A stretch of 64,000 nt of DNA from contig BLAA01000001.1 of NCBI GenBank assembly GCA_017312345.1, positions 434,001-498,000 on the forward strand. Reading direction: 5' to 3'. The DNA comes from Candidatus Denitrolinea symbiosum. Its GTDB lineage: Bacteria > Chloroflexota > Anaerolineae > Anaerolineales > Villigracilaceae. Positions 32,570 through 41,642 of the stretch are shown in pieces (the first letter of the stretch is position 1; each line of letters starts with the position of its first letter). The notes beneath the pieces were generated by a model. That model was not told the origin of the DNA, did no database searches, and worked only from the letters and a program-made list of their open reading frames with translations. Both the position numbers and the translations under genes were made by a program.

Positions 32570-32998
32570 ATGCCAAAACAACCCCTCTTCTCCGGCCTCG
32601 TCTTCGACGAGAACGACCGTCCCGCCGAAACCGCCTACGTGGGCGACGAGCCCTGCTACGTGGTGGACGACGCGGGCTTTAAACGTCACATCCCCTCCGA
32701 GCAGGTGGACCGCGCCGTCCTTTCGCAGATGCAGGAACTCATCAAGGGCAGCGAGAATCTCGTCGGCGAGCAGGCCGCCAAAATGATTGGCCAGGACGAC
32801 CCGTTCAGCGTCGCCGCCATCGCCAGCCAGCTGAAAAACCTCGACAAGCAGTTCGACCAGATGTTACAGGCCGGGTTTCCCGAGGAGGCGCGCGCCTACC
32901 TCGGCATGTTGGGATTCAAGATCGTCATCAATTACCACGGCGAGGTGGTGAGCGTCAACCAGCCCGGCGCGGCCAGCGACGACGATTCGGACGAATAA
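32570..32998 (+). CDS. Conserved hypothetical protein
   Basis: The 142 aa protein is soluble and acidic at its C-terminus (SDDDSDE). It has no signal peptide or membrane segment. An N-terminal beta-rich part (GLVFDENDRPAETAYVGDEP) is followed by helices (QLKNLDKQFDQMLQAGFPEE). I recognise no family. It starts 10 bp after the DUF554 gene and 24 bp before the MFS gene, so it is a likely operon member. Confidence 0.65.
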   Translation: MPKQPLFSGLVFDENDRPAETAYVGDEPCYVVDDAGFKRHIPSEQVDRAVLSQMQELIKGSENLVGEQAAKMIGQDDPFSVAAIASQLKNLDKQFDQMLQAGFPEEARAYLGMLGFKIVINYHGEVVSVNQPGAASDDDSDE

Positions 32999-33022
32999 CC
33001 CGATTCAACACCGGCATCAACC

Positions 33023-34231
33023 ATGCCCGCCTCCCAAAACATCCACAAACTCCCCCGCAACGTCTGGGTCGTCACCGCCACGTCGCTGCTCACCGACATC
33101 TCCTCGGAGATGATCGTCCATCTCGTCCCGCTGTTCCTTTCCAACATCCTGGGCGTCGGCACGGCGGTCATCGGCCTGATTGACGGCATCGCCGAAACCA
33201 CCGCCAGCCTGCTCAAAATCTATTCGGGCGCGCTCTCGGACAAACTCGGCAAACGCAAATGGCTCACTGTGGCGGGCTACGCGCTTTCGACCGTCGCCAA
33301 GCCGTTCTTCTACGTCGCGAATTCGTGGGCCTGGGTGTTGAGCATCCGATTTTCGGACCGCGTCGGCAAGGGGATTCGCACCGCGCCGCGCGACGCCCTC
33401 CTGACCGACTCCATCGAATCGGACCAGCGCGGACTGGCCTTCGGCCTCCACCGCGCCGGCGACACGCTCGGAGCCTTCCTCGGACTGGCGGGAGCCGCGG
33501 CCATCGTCTGGTTCACGGAGCGGCGGGCGGAATTCCTGACGATCGACGCCTTCCGCAGCGCCGTGCTGGTCAGCGTGATCCCGGCGGCGCTGGCAGTCCT
33601 CATCCTTGCCCTCGGCGCGCGCGAAGTCCATCAAACCAAACCGTCTGCCGCGCCCCTGCTTTCCCTCAAAGGCATGGACGCGCGCTTCAAGACCTTCCTC
33701 GTCATTGTCGTACTGTTCACCCTCGGCAACTCATCCGACTCGTTCATCATCCTGCGCGGCCAGGAGCGCGGCCTGAACGTCTTTCAGATCATGTTGATGG
33801 CGATGACCTTCAACTTCATCTACGCGGTCCTCGCGGGTCCGCTCGGCGCGCTCTCCGACAAGATCGGCCGCCGCCGTATCATCCTCTTCGGCTGGCTGGC
33901 CTATGGGCTGGTCTACCTCGGCTTCGCCTTCTCGCGGACGGGCTGGCAGGTGTGGACGCTCTTCGGCCTCTACGGGATCTACTACGCCGCGACCGAGGGC
34001 GTCGCCAAAGCCCTCATCGCGGACCTCGTCCCCGAAGCGCAGCGCGGGACGGCCTACGGCCTCTACGCCGCGGCGACCGGCTTCGCCGTCCTGCCCGCTT
34101 CGCTCATCGCCGGTCTGCTCTGGCAGGGCGTCGGCGCGTGGACGGGGTTCGGCGCGTCGGCCCCGTTCTTCTTCGGCGCGGCCATGTCCCTGCTGGCGGG
34201 CGTCCTGTTCTGGCGGTTGGTAAAACCCTGA
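33023..34231 (+). CDS. MFS transporter
   Basis: The 402 aa protein has 12 membrane segments. LLTDISSEMIVHLVPLFLSN and IRFSDRVGKGIRTAPRDALL mark a distinct bacterial MFS group often annotated as drug or unknown-substrate exporters. The second half repeats the motif with SDKIGRRRIILFGW. The substrate is not known. It lies within the run of plus-strand genes from the cobalamin adenosyltransferase to the SDR gene. Confidence 0.88.
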   Translation: MPASQNIHKLPRNVWVVTATSLLTDISSEMIVHLVPLFLSNILGVGTAVIGLIDGIAETTASLLKIYSGALSDKLGKRKWLTVAGYALSTVAKPFFYVANSWAWVLSIRFSDRVGKGIRTAPRDALLTDSIESDQRGLAFGLHRAGDTLGAFLGLAGAAAIVWFTERRAEFLTIDAFRSAVLVSVIPAALAVLILALGAREVHQTKPSAAPLLSLKGMDARFKTFLVIVVLFTLGNSSDSFIILRGQERGLNVFQIMLMAMTFNFIYAVLAGPLGALSDKIGRRRIILFGWLAYGLVYLGFAFSRTGWQVWTLFGLYGIYYAATEGVAKALIADLVPEAQRGTAYGLYAAATGFAVLPASLIAGLLWQGVGAWTGFGASAPFFFGAAMSLLAGVLFWRLVKP

Positions 34232-34245
34232 AAGGAGAAAAGACC

Positions 34246-35010
34246 ATGACAGATCATTCGCGCACTGTCCTCGTCACCGGCGCGGCGGGCGGGATCGGCT
34301 TTGCCACCCTCGCGCTGTTCGCGTCGAAAGGCTGGCGCGTCATCGGCGTGGACCGCCTGCCGTTCGGCGAAGGATTCCCCGCGGACGGCCTCTTCATCCA
34401 GGCGGACATCTCCCGCGCGGACGAAATCGCCGTCATCTTCGAGAAGGCGCGCCAGTTCACCGATTCGCTCGACGCGCTGGTCAACAATGCCGCCATGCAG
34501 ATCGCGAAACCCCTGCTCGAAACCAGCGCGGAAGAATGGGACGCGGTCATGGCCTCCAACCTGCGCTCGGTGTTCCTCGGCGCGAAACTGGCCCATCCCC
34601 TGCTGAAAGCGCGCGGGGGCGGCGCGGTCGTCAACGTCTCCTCGGTCCACGCCATCCAGACTTCCGCCAACATCGCGGCCTACGCCGCCTCCAAAGGCGG
34701 GATGCTCGCCCTGACGCGCGCCATGGCGATCGAGTTCGCCGCCGACAACATCCGCGTCAACGCCATCCTGCCCGGCGCGGTGGACACGCCCATGCTGCGC
34801 GCCGGACTCGGCCGCGGCCACGCCGGTCACGGCGATATGCGGGAGAGACTCGAAAACCTGGCGCGCAAGACCGTCAGCGGCAAGGTGGGACGTCCCGAGG
34901 AGATCGCCCAGGCCATCTACTTCCTGGCGGACAGCGAGCAATCATCCTTTATGACGGGGCAGGCCATGGTGGTGGACGGGGGCGCGACGGCGCGGTTAAG
35001 CACCGAGTGA
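34246..35010 (+). CDS. SDR family oxidoreductase
   Basis: The 254 aa protein is a classical short-chain dehydrogenase: the cofactor loop VLVTGAAGGIGFATLALF at the N-terminus, LVNNAAMQIAKPL, the catalytic Ser in VVNVSSVHAIQTSANIAAYA with YxxxK (YAASK), and the C-terminal FMTGQAMVVDGGAT. An Asp after the second strand (VIGVDRLP) suggests NAD(H) preference. AAAGGAGAAAA precedes the ATG. The substrate is unknown. It ends at a bidirectional terminator. Confidence 0.92.
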   Translation: MTDHSRTVLVTGAAGGIGFATLALFASKGWRVIGVDRLPFGEGFPADGLFIQADISRADEIAVIFEKARQFTDSLDALVNNAAMQIAKPLLETSAEEWDAVMASNLRSVFLGAKLAHPLLKARGGGAVVNVSSVHAIQTSANIAAYAASKGGMLALTRAMAIEFAADNIRVNAILPGAVDTPMLRAGLGRGHAGHGDMRERLENLARKTVSGKVGRPEEIAQAIYFLADSEQSSFMTGQAMVVDGGATARLSTE

Positions 35011-35042
35011 AAAAAAAGGCTGTCCATGCGGACAGCCTTTTT
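35011..35042. terminator. Bidirectional terminator
   Basis: GGCTGTCC (35018-35025) and GGACAGCC (35030-35037) form the stem, with A and T tracts on either side. It serves the SDR gene on the plus strand and the LysM gene on the minus strand. Confidence 0.9.
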
Positions 35043-35057
35043 GACAAGACAGGCGGG

Positions 35058-35627
35058 TTAGCGGATGCGCAGCGTCTGACCGGCGTAGATCCAGTTCGGG
35101 TTCCAGATGTTGTTCAGGGATTGCAGGCTGGCGACGGTCGTCCCGAAGCGCGCCGCGATCTTGAACAAAGTATCTCCGTAACGGACGGTGTAATAGACCG
35201 GGCGATAAGGCAGGTTGATGACCTGTCCCACATAGATCAGGTTGGGATTCCAGATCTGCGGGTTGGCCGACAGGAGTTCCCACACCGTAAAGCCGAAGCG
35301 GTCGCCGATTTTGCGCAAAGTGTCGCCGTACTGCACCACGTAGGATCCGCTGTAACCGTACGAAGGCGGCGGGGGCGCGGGCGGGACTCCGCCGGGGATG
35401 TTGAGGACCTGTCCAGCGTAGATGTACGCTCCAAGTCCGGGGTTGGCCGCGTAGAGGGCGTCCACCGTCACGCCGCACAGGTTGGCGATGCGTCCAAGCG
35501 TATCGCCCCACTGGATTGTGTAGGTAGAGCCGCAGTAGCCTCCCGCGTTGACGCTCCCCGCGCTGGCAAAACTACCCAGCAGGATCGCGGCCAACAAGAC
35601 AAAACGAATGATGGATTTGTTTGACAT
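35058..35627 (-). CDS. Secreted protein with three LysM domains
   Basis: The 189 aa protein has a Sec signal peptide (about residues 1-29, ending near VNAGG) and three LysM modules, each starting like [40 protein letters not shown] or [21 protein letters not shown] Pro-rich linker separates the first two. LysM binds N-acetylglucosamine polymers such as peptidoglycan; no catalytic domain is attached. The start MSNKSII was chosen because AAGGAG lies seven bases before it. A second LysM gene lies upstream in the same orientation. Confidence 0.9.
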   Translation of the reverse strand: MSNKSIIRFVLLAAILLGSFASAGSVNAGGYCGSTYTIQWGDTLGRIANLCGVTVDALYAANPGLGAYIYAGQVLNIPGGVPPAPPPPSYGYSGSYVVQYGDTLRKIGDRFGFTVWELLSANPQIWNPNLIYVGQVINLPYRPVYYTVRYGDTLFKIAARFGTTVASLQSLNNIWNPNWIYAGQTLRIR

Positions 35628-35697
35628 CGCATGCTCCTTTTGCAAACGGATGAATTTTCAAGCGGGCTCCGCGACGTGGCAGGCGTTGAAGGTCCGC

Positions 35698-36306
35698 TCA
35701 GGGAATTTGAAGGGTGGTTCCGAAAGAAAGGACGGTCGAAGTCAGGCCGTTGACCTGCATGATGACCGCCGGGTCCACTTCGCCGAACAGGCAGGCGACC
35801 TTGAAGACGGTCATCTGGCTTTCCTGCACGGTGAAGGAAGTTGGGTGGGCGCGCAGGGCGCGCGGCGGCGGGAAGGGACGTCCCGTCTGCGGGATGCTCA
35901 ACGTCAGGCCGGGTTGATAGATAACGCCGGAGCGGAGGTTGTTCAGGTCGAGCAGTTCCCTGGGATGCACGTCGAAGCGGCGGGCGATGCAATACGGAAA
36001 TTCGCCGGGCTGGAGAACATAAACCGCCGGCCGGTTGACGATAGGCGTCAGATAAACGCCGGGGATGGACGGCGTGATCGTCAGGATGAGATAAGGATCG
36101 AGCGTGCTGGTGGGCGTCGGCGTGGGAGTCTCAGTCGGCAGTATCGTGGGCGTTGATAAGGCCGCAGATTGAATCAGCTCTTGAGCAGCCGCCTCAGCCG
36201 TAGCCGTCTGGTTATCCACAGACGACTGGGTGGTGAAGGCGCAGGCAGAGAGAATGGTCATCAATATGAAGACGCCGGACAGGGAGATCAGGGAGATTCT
36301 TCTCAT
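35698..36306 (-). CDS. LysM-type lipoprotein
   Basis: The 202 aa protein has a lipoprotein signal with lipobox LSAC, a Thr/Pro stalk (TPTPTPTS), one degenerate LysM (VLQPGEFPYCIARRFDVHPR) and a second module of similar length (FTVQESQMTVFKVACLFGEV). It probably sits on the outer face of the membrane bound to wall polymer. The start MRRISLIS was chosen because the TATAAT box (36349-36344, minus strand) places transcription start downstream of two earlier in-frame ATGs, and AGGG precedes the chosen one. Confidence 0.8.
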   Translation of the reverse strand: MRRISLISLSGVFILMTILSACAFTTQSSVDNQTATAEAAAQELIQSAALSTPTILPTETPTPTPTSTLDPYLILTITPSIPGVYLTPIVNRPAVYVLQPGEFPYCIARRFDVHPRELLDLNNLRSGVIYQPGLTLSIPQTGRPFPPPRALRAHPTSFTVQESQMTVFKVACLFGEVDPAVIMQVNGLTSTVLSFGTTLQIP

Positions 36307-36504
36307 GCGCATACCCTTGTGGAAATGATTTAAGGTTAATTTCATTATAGCGCTATACGCATTGCTTTTGTGCTATTTCCGATCATCTTTCTTAACGCCG
36401 CTCCCGAGCGTTTGGTTTCATGCTTTCCGCTCTCCGATGGTTGCCGTAAACGCCGAATCCAGCGGAGCGTCACGGCGATTCGCGGCGGGCCAAATATCGG
36501 ATGA

Positions 36505-36510
36505 TATAAT
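36505..36510 (+). promoter_or_regulatory. -10 box of icd
   Basis: TATAAT lies 32 bases before the icd ATG, leaving a short leader with the ribosome-binding site AAGGAGATGG. Confidence 0.5.
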
Positions 36511-36542
36511 TCCCTCGAAAATTTTCGCAAGGAGATGGAACG

Positions 36543-37943
36543 ATGGCATATCAACATGTGAAAGTCCCCGAGGGCGGGGCAAGGATCGGCATCCAGGACG
36601 GCAAATTACAAGTCCCCGACAACCCCATCATCCCGTTCGTGGAAGGCGACGGGACCGGGCGCGACATCTGGCGCGCCTCCGTCCGCGTGTTCGACGCGGC
36701 CGTCGAGAAAGCCTATGGCGGCAAACGTAAGATCCACTGGATGGAAGTCTACGCGGGCGAGAAATCCTTCAAGATGTTCCAAACCTGGCTGCCCGACGAG
36801 ACGACCGAGGCCTTCAAGGAATTTCTGGTGGGGATCAAAGGCCCGCTCACGACGCCCATCGGCGGCGGCATCCGCTCGTTGAACGTGGCCCTGCGCAAAC
36901 TGCTGGACCTGTACGTCTGCCAGCGTCCCGTGCGCTGGTACAAGGGCGTGCCTTCGCCCGTAGTCCATCCCGAATACGTGGACATGGTCATCTTCCGCGA
37001 AAACACCGAGGACATTTACACCGGCATCGAATTCCAATACGGGACCGAGGAAAATAAAAAATTCAAGGAACTGTTCAAAGAGGCCTTCCCGAAGGAATAC
37101 GCCAAGATCCGCTTCCCCGACACGGCGGGCATCGGCGTCAAGCCCGTCTCGGTGGAGGGCACCGAGCGCCTTGTCCGCGCCGCCATCCAGTGGGCGCTGG
37201 ACAACAACCGCCGCAGCGTGAATTTCGTCCACAAGGGCAACATCATGAAGTTTACGGAGGGCGCGTTCAAGGACTGGGGCTACGCCCTCGCCAAGCGCGA
37301 GTTCCGCGGCCGCATCGTCACCGAACGGGAGACCTGGATCCTCGGCAACAAGGAATCCAACCCCGGCCTGAGCGTGGAAGAGAACGCCAGGATGATCGAC
37401 CCCGGCTTCGACATGATGAGCCCGTCCCAGCAGAGCGACATCAAGCAGGAGGTGGAAGAAGCGTTGAAATTGTGGCCGACTCACGGCGACGGTAAATGGA
37501 AGAAGATGCTGCTCATCAAAGATTCCATCGCCGACGTTTCGCTTCAATTCACCCTGATCCGCGCCCGCGACTACGACGTGTTCGCCACGCTGAATCTCAA
37601 CGGCGACTACCTGTCCGACGCGCTGGCCGCGCAGGTGGGCGGGATTGGGATCGCGCCCGGCGCGAACATCAACTATGAGACCGGTCACGCCATCTTCGAG
37701 GCGACTCACGGCACCGCGCCGAAATATGCCGACCTCGACAAGGTCAACCCCGGCTCGGTCATTCTCTCCGGCGAGATGATGTTCCGCTACATGGGTTGGA
37801 CGGAAGCCGCCGACCTGATCGTCAAGGGTATGGAAGGCGCCATCGCCGCCAAGACCGTCACCTACGACTTCGCCCGCCTGATGGACGGCGCGACCGAGAT
37901 CAAATGCTCCGAGTTCGGCGACGCCATCATCAAGCACATGTAG
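36543..37943 (+). CDS. icd: Isocitrate dehydrogenase (NADP-dependent type)
   Basis: The enzyme oxidatively decarboxylates isocitrate to 2-oxoglutarate in the TCA cycle. The 466 aa protein has [14 protein letters not shown] near residue 30, the substrate loop [17 protein letters not shown] with the phospho-regulated Ser position, the isocitrate-binding [20 protein letters not shown] segment and [11 protein letters not shown]. The Lys-Tyr in this last motif is the usual NADP determinant. AGGAG precedes the ATG. It stands alone between LysM genes and higBA and ends at a strong terminator. Confidence 0.95.
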   Translation: MAYQHVKVPEGGARIGIQDGKLQVPDNPIIPFVEGDGTGRDIWRASVRVFDAAVEKAYGGKRKIHWMEVYAGEKSFKMFQTWLPDETTEAFKEFLVGIKGPLTTPIGGGIRSLNVALRKLLDLYVCQRPVRWYKGVPSPVVHPEYVDMVIFRENTEDIYTGIEFQYGTEENKKFKELFKEAFPKEYAKIRFPDTAGIGVKPVSVEGTERLVRAAIQWALDNNRRSVNFVHKGNIMKFTEGAFKDWGYALAKREFRGRIVTERETWILGNKESNPGLSVEENARMIDPGFDMMSPSQQSDIKQEVEEALKLWPTHGDGKWKKMLLIKDSIADVSLQFTLIRARDYDVFATLNLNGDYLSDALAAQVGGIGIAPGANINYETGHAIFEATHGTAPKYADLDKVNPGSVILSGEMMFRYMGWTEAADLIVKGMEGAIAAKTVTYDFARLMDGATEIKCSEFGDAIIKHM

Positions 37944-37956
37944 GCACGCAGATAAT

Positions 37957-37987
37957 AAAAAGTCGGGACTTTTAGTCCCGACTTTTT
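37957..37987. terminator. Bidirectional terminator after icd
   Basis: A perfect 14-bp stem, AAAAAGTCGGGACT / AGTCCCGACTTTTT, has a TTT loop. Its core GTCGGGACT recurs in the hairpin on the other side of higBA. Confidence 0.93.
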
Positions 37988-38018
37988 AATTCCGCCAGCC
38001 TTGTATCTTGTTCACATA

Positions 38019-38024
38019 TATGAT
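38019..38024 (+). promoter_or_regulatory. -10 box of higBA
   Basis: TATGAT lies 11 bases before the toxin ATG, within the short inverted repeat TATG-ATAA-CATA, a possible antitoxin site. Confidence 0.4.
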
Positions 38025-38035
38025 AACATACATCC

Positions 38036-38383
38036 ATGCGAACCATCCAATTCTATCGCCTGCCCAACGGTAAAAGCCCAATTGAGGAATTTTTAGATTC
38101 GCTCAATGGCAAGCAGGCTCAAAAGGTATTATGGGTTCTGCGTTTGATCGAAGACCTTCCAGTTGTCCCGATCCAATATTTCAAAAAGCTGACCGGCGCG
38201 CAGATTTGGGAAGTCCGCGTCCAATCTGGCAATGACATTTTCCGCCTGCTCGGCTTCTTTGAAAACGGAACTTTGTTGATCCTGACGCACGGCTTTGCAA
38301 AGAAGACGCAAAAAACGCCGCCACAGGAAATTGCGCTGGCGACCCAAAGAATGGAAGAACATCTGTCAAGGAGAAGAAAATGA
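38036..38383 (+). CDS. higB: HigB/RelE-like toxin
   Basis: The 115 aa protein is of the phage Gp49/HigB type: [20 protein letters not shown] at the N-terminus, [20 protein letters not shown], then [21 protein letters not shown] with [11 protein letters not shown]. These are ribosome-dependent or free mRNA endonuclease toxins with an RNase-like RelE fold. Basic residues cluster at the end. It overlaps the antitoxin gene by 4 bp (ATGA), and the pair is bracketed by two near-identical hairpins. Confidence 0.9.
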   Translation: MRTIQFYRLPNGKSPIEEFLDSLNGKQAQKVLWVLRLIEDLPVVPIQYFKKLTGAQIWEVRVQSGNDIFRLLGFFENGTLLILTHGFAKKTQKTPPQEIALATQRMEEHLSRRRK

Positions 38384-38661
38384 GCGACGTAAAAAAATAT
38401 ATCGAAAAACGCGCGGCCGCTGACAAGACTTTTGCGCTTAATTTTGAAGAAGGATATTCCGAATTCAAAGTCGGCGTGATCCTGCGCTTGGCGCGCGAAG
38501 CCTCCGGTTTGACGCAGGAGGAAGTGGCGCACAAGCTGAAAACCAAAAAGTCCGCGATCTCACGCATCGAGAACCACGCCGACGATGTGAGATTGTCCAC
38601 GTTAAAAAAATACGCGCGGGCGGTCGGCGCCAATTTGCAGATCAGATTGGCGAGCGGTTAA
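38380..38661 (+). CDS. higA: HigA-like XRE antitoxin
   Basis: The 93 aa protein has an XRE helix-turn-helix, [20 protein letters not shown] followed by [20 protein letters not shown], and an N-terminal arm that would wrap the toxin. It should neutralise HigB and repress the operon. It is translationally coupled to higB through the ATGA overlap; toxin-first order is normal for higBA. Confidence 0.92.
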   Translation: MSDVKKYIEKRAAADKTFALNFEEGYSEFKVGVILRLAREASGLTQEEVAHKLKTKKSAISRIENHADDVRLSTLKKYARAVGANLQIRLASG

Positions 38662-38664
38662 ACG

Positions 38665-38697
38665 AACGTCGGGACTTTTTGAAAGTCCCGACGTTTT
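38665..38697. terminator. Bidirectional terminator after higBA
   Basis: A perfect 14-bp stem, AACGTCGGGACTTT / AAAGTCCCGACGTT, has a TTG loop. It also lies at the 3' end of the convergent cytochrome operon. Confidence 0.9.
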
Positions 38698-38719
38698 GAT
38701 TTTCAAAATCGCAACCGCA

Positions 38720-40117
38720 TTATGGAGCGGGCGTGACTGAGAGCGCGGCGGCATCCTCCGCGGTTTGCGGCATCCCATTCATGATCCAGCGGATGAAAGC
38801 GTCCACCACGTTGGGCTTGAGCGTGGACTTGGGCGGCATCACGCCGATGATCTCCTTGCCGTTTTCATCGAGGATGGCCTGTCCCTGAATGACTTGCAGC
38901 AGGTACGAGTTCGCGTCGCCCGCGATGACGTTCTTCTCCGCGTTGTCGCCGCTGGAGAGAATTTCCTCGTAGGTTGTCATGAAATAGTTGTTGCTGTCCT
39001 TGCCGGCGCGGTGACAGGAGACGCAGTAGCGTTTGACGATGGGCGCGATGTGGACGTCGTACGAAGGGACTTCGCCCTCCGCCAGCGGCGGGAAGAGCTC
39101 AGGGATGACGGGCGCCTCGAAGCGCTCGTCCCATGTGTAGCGCATGAAGATGACGATGTTGTCCATGTCGCTCTTGCTCAGCCCCTCGGGGTTGTACATT
39201 TTCCCGAACGGGTTCATGCCCGCGTTGGGACGTCCGTAGGCGATCACTTCGGCTAGAGAGGCGTCGTCGAGCGTGTACAGCACGTCGGGGTTGTTGATGG
39301 CGGAGATTTCCTTCCCTTCGAGACCCTCCACGCCTTCGATGACCGTCACCTTGCCGTCGTCGCCGTGACATTCCACACAGTTGACCGAGTACAGGTCCTG
39401 GCCCGCGACGATCTGGTCCACGAGGGTGTTGGCGACAGAGGTCTCGGCAGCTTCGACGGACGGCGCAAAGGCAAGGATGGCGACCGTCAACGCGAGCATG
39501 AGGAGAGAACTCCCGCCCGCGATCCAGGCCATGGGCTTCCACGAGGAGTTCTTCGCGAAGTACGCCAGCGCGACCAGTACGGCGGCCGCGGCACCGGGGA
39601 CGACGAGTCCCGCGTAGGGTTGGAGCGAAGCGGAGAGTCGGACGAGGGGGGGCGCGTCGCTGGGGGCCACGGTCGGGACGTCCGCGATCAACGTCAGGAT
39701 GACCATGTCCACGACCGCGAGGAGCATGAGTCCCAGCGAGAGGGCGCGCTTGGCGTAGTGACGGTCCTGGCTGCGGTCAATGAAAGGCAGGAGCAGGATC
39801 AAGCCGATGCCGATGCTTGGGACGAGGACGGTCGCCAGCCATTCGATCTTGCCGACGACGGGGATCTGTCCGTAGAGGGCGAGGAATTTGAAGAGGAAGA
39901 GGAAGTACCACTCCGGCCGCGGAATGTAGGAGGCGTCGCTCGGGTCGGCTTTGGGTTCGCCCGCCACCCCGAGGAAAGTCGCGAGAAAGATCAGCAGGAG
40001 CAGGATTCCCAGCGCGACGATGGCGTCTTTGAAGATGCTGTCGGGCCAGAAAAATTCGCCCCGGTTCAGCTCGCGCTGGTAGCGTTCGTTGATTTTCTGT
40101 TTGGTGTCTTCGTTCAT
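38720..40117 (-). CDS. Cytochrome b C-terminal (subunit IV-like) fused to a dihaem cytochrome c
   Basis: The 465 aa protein starts with a PetD/subunit IV-like region (residues 25-115), including the quinol-site SYIPRPEWYFLFLFKFLALY. Two more helix pairs follow, then two c-type haem domains with CVECH (247-251) and CVSCH (365-369). Met301 (GMNPF) and Met426 (GVMPPK) are likely axial ligands. It would carry electrons out of the bc complex within one polypeptide, taking the place of cytochrome f or c1. Start MNEDTKQ has GAGG before it. It is third in Rieske-b6-fused b/c. Confidence 0.92.
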   Translation of the reverse strand: MNEDTKQKINERYQRELNRGEFFWPDSIFKDAIVALGILLLLIFLATFLGVAGEPKADPSDASYIPRPEWYFLFLFKFLALYGQIPVVGKIEWLATVLVPSIGIGLILLLPFIDRSQDRHYAKRALSLGLMLLAVVDMVILTLIADVPTVAPSDAPPLVRLSASLQPYAGLVVPGAAAAVLVALAYFAKNSSWKPMAWIAGGSSLLMLALTVAILAFAPSVEAAETSVANTLVDQIVAGQDLYSVNCVECHGDDGKVTVIEGVEGLEGKEISAINNPDVLYTLDDASLAEVIAYGRPNAGMNPFGKMYNPEGLSKSDMDNIVIFMRYTWDERFEAPVIPELFPPLAEGEVPSYDVHIAPIVKRYCVSCHRAGKDSNNYFMTTYEEILSSGDNAEKNVIAGDANSYLLQVIQGQAILDENGKEIIGVMPPKSTLKPNVVDAFIRWIMNGMPQTAEDAAALSVTPAP

Positions 40118-40129
40118 AATGCCTCTTTG

Positions 40130-40187
40130 ACCGCAAAGCACGCAAAGAACGCGAAGGTTATATCTTTTTCTCCGCGATCCTGGCGGT
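40130..40187. repeat. ACCGC...GCGGT nonamer palindrome, copy C
   Basis: Units ACCGCAAAG, CACGCAAAG and AACGCGAAG are followed by a spacer and a degenerate inverted arm ending CCTGGCGGT. It sits between cytochrome b6 and the fused b/c gene. Confidence 0.7.
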
Positions 40188-40199
40188 TGGAGAATTGAA

Positions 40200-40859
40200 T
40201 TAATCTTCCTTCGTCGGCCAGTGCGATTCGCCGTGGCGGATGATGAGATAGAGATGCGCGCCGATGAGCCCGGCCAGGACGAGGGGAATCATCCAGATGT
40301 GCGCGGAAAAGAAGCGCTGCAAGGTGAGGGCCGAGAGGTCCGGGCCGCCGCGCAGGGCTTTGAGGATGAAATCGCCGATGAGCGGGGCCGTCCCCGCGAT
40401 CTGCGTGCCGACTGTGGTGGCCCAGTATGCGCGCTGGTTCCACGGGAGCAGGTAGCCGGTGAAGCCCATGCCGAGCGTCGCGATGAGCAGGCCGACGCCG
40501 ATGATCCAGGTTAGCTCGCGGGGATATTTGAACGAGGCGGTGACGAAGACGCGCAGCATGTGGATGAAGACGATCAACACCATCAGGGTGGCGCCCCAGT
40601 GGTGAATGCCGCGGATCAGCCATCCGAACGCGACTCCGTTCATGATGTATTGGATCGAGTCGTAGGCGTGGTCGGGAGAGGGGGTGTAGTAGACGGTCAG
40701 GAAGATGCCGGTCGCGCCCTGCAAGAGGAAGAGGAACAGGCTGGCCGAGCCGAGCGTGTTCCACCAGTTGCCTTTCGGTTCGGGGCGTTCGAGCAGGGAT
40801 TCTTGCAGTTCGTTCAGGCCGAGGCGGTCGTTCAGCCAGTCGAAAAACTTTTTCCACAT
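40200..40859 (-). CDS. petB: Cytochrome b6-type subunit
   Basis: The 219 aa protein has four helices with the haem ligands His86, His100, His187 and His202. The 14 and 15 residue spacings are those of cytochrome b6 rather than mitochondrial cytochrome b. PWNQRAYWATTVGTQIAG carries the quinol-site region. Residue 35, the Cys that attaches haem c(n) in oxygenic b6f, is Thr here, so that extra haem is not expected covalently. It acts in the membrane with the Rieske protein and the fused subunit. Confidence 0.94.
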   Translation of the reverse strand: MWKKFFDWLNDRLGLNELQESLLERPEPKGNWWNTLGSASLFLFLLQGATGIFLTVYYTPSPDHAYDSIQYIMNGVAFGWLIRGIHHWGATLMVLIVFIHMLRVFVTASFKYPRELTWIIGVGLLIATLGMGFTGYLLPWNQRAYWATTVGTQIAGTAPLIGDFILKALRGGPDLSALTLQRFFSAHIWMIPLVLAGLIGAHLYLIIRHGESHWPTKED

Positions 40860-40862
40860 ATC

Positions 40863-41357
40863 CTAGCCCTCCTTATAGAAGATCTCGAGGACGCCGTCTT
40901 CGGTGACGCGGAAGTCCGCGAAACGGTCCATGGGACGAGGCGGGGGGCCGGCCAGCACCGCGCCCTCCGTGTCGAAACTGGCGTCGTGGCAGGGGCAGAC
41001 GAAGGCTTTTTCCGCGTCCTTCCAGTTGACGGTGCAGCCGAGATGCGGGCAGCGGCTGTCCAGGATGACGAGGTCGTCGGGCGCGGCCGACTTACGGATG
41101 ACGAATCCGCCGTGGCTGGTGGAGGTGCGCTCCCATCCGTTGACCTGGACGAGGGTGAACGAAAACGGGTAGGGCTTGCCGATCTCGGACATGTCCGCCA
41201 TCTTCCCGATGGGAATCCACGCCTCTTTTGCCCCGCCTTTGAGGGCCGGGGCGATCAAATAGCCGACTGTGGGAATGCCGACTGCCGCGCCGACGGCTCC
41301 TCCCACGAAGAACACAGTCGCCTTCATAAAGTCCCTGCGGCTTAACGACTCAGACAT
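40863..41357 (-). CDS. petC: Rieske iron-sulfur protein
   Basis: The 164 aa protein has a twin-arginine-type N-terminus (SRRDFMKATVFFVGGAVGAA), one membrane helix and a Rieske domain. Cys103 and His105 lie in CPHLGC, Cys121 and His124 in CPCH, and Cys108 and Cys123 are the disulfide pair. It takes the first electron from quinol at the outer face. GGAGG precedes the chosen ATG. It is the first gene of the bc operon, 3 bp before petB, and is divergent from sdhCDAB. Confidence 0.95.
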   Translation of the reverse strand: MSESLSRRDFMKATVFFVGGAVGAAVGIPTVGYLIAPALKGGAKEAWIPIGKMADMSEIGKPYPFSFTLVQVNGWERTSTSHGGFVIRKSAAPDDLVILDSRCPHLGCTVNWKDAEKAFVCPCHDASFDTEGAVLAGPPPRPMDRFADFRVTEDGVLEIFYKEG

Positions 41358-41642
41358 ATGACCTCCAAAACCATAAAAGCGTTTCGCGCCTCGCATAGGC
41401 GCAAAGTTTGGATTAGAATAAGGTTGCTCCGCGACGATTGAATGGATTATACGGGTCAATGCCTTCTTTTTTGAAGGATGTCTGAAACCAATAATCCATG
41501 AGTATTGTCACTATATTTATTCGCGGATTTGCGCGAGAGTGGACGCTGAACCTTTTGCGCGAGAGCGCGGGCGTTCTCGACCGTCGGTTGGCTCAGACAA
41601 GCGGGCGACCGTTTCCAAAACCCAAATTTCAAGGAGGCGCTA
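41358..41642. other. 285-bp divergent control region, petC and sdhC
   Basis: A TATAAT box on the minus strand (41451-41446) would start the petC transcript about 80 bases upstream of its ATG. I see no convincing consensus promoter toward sdhC; AAGGAG lies 8-9 bp before its ATG. No reading frame here has coding character. Confidence 0.4.
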
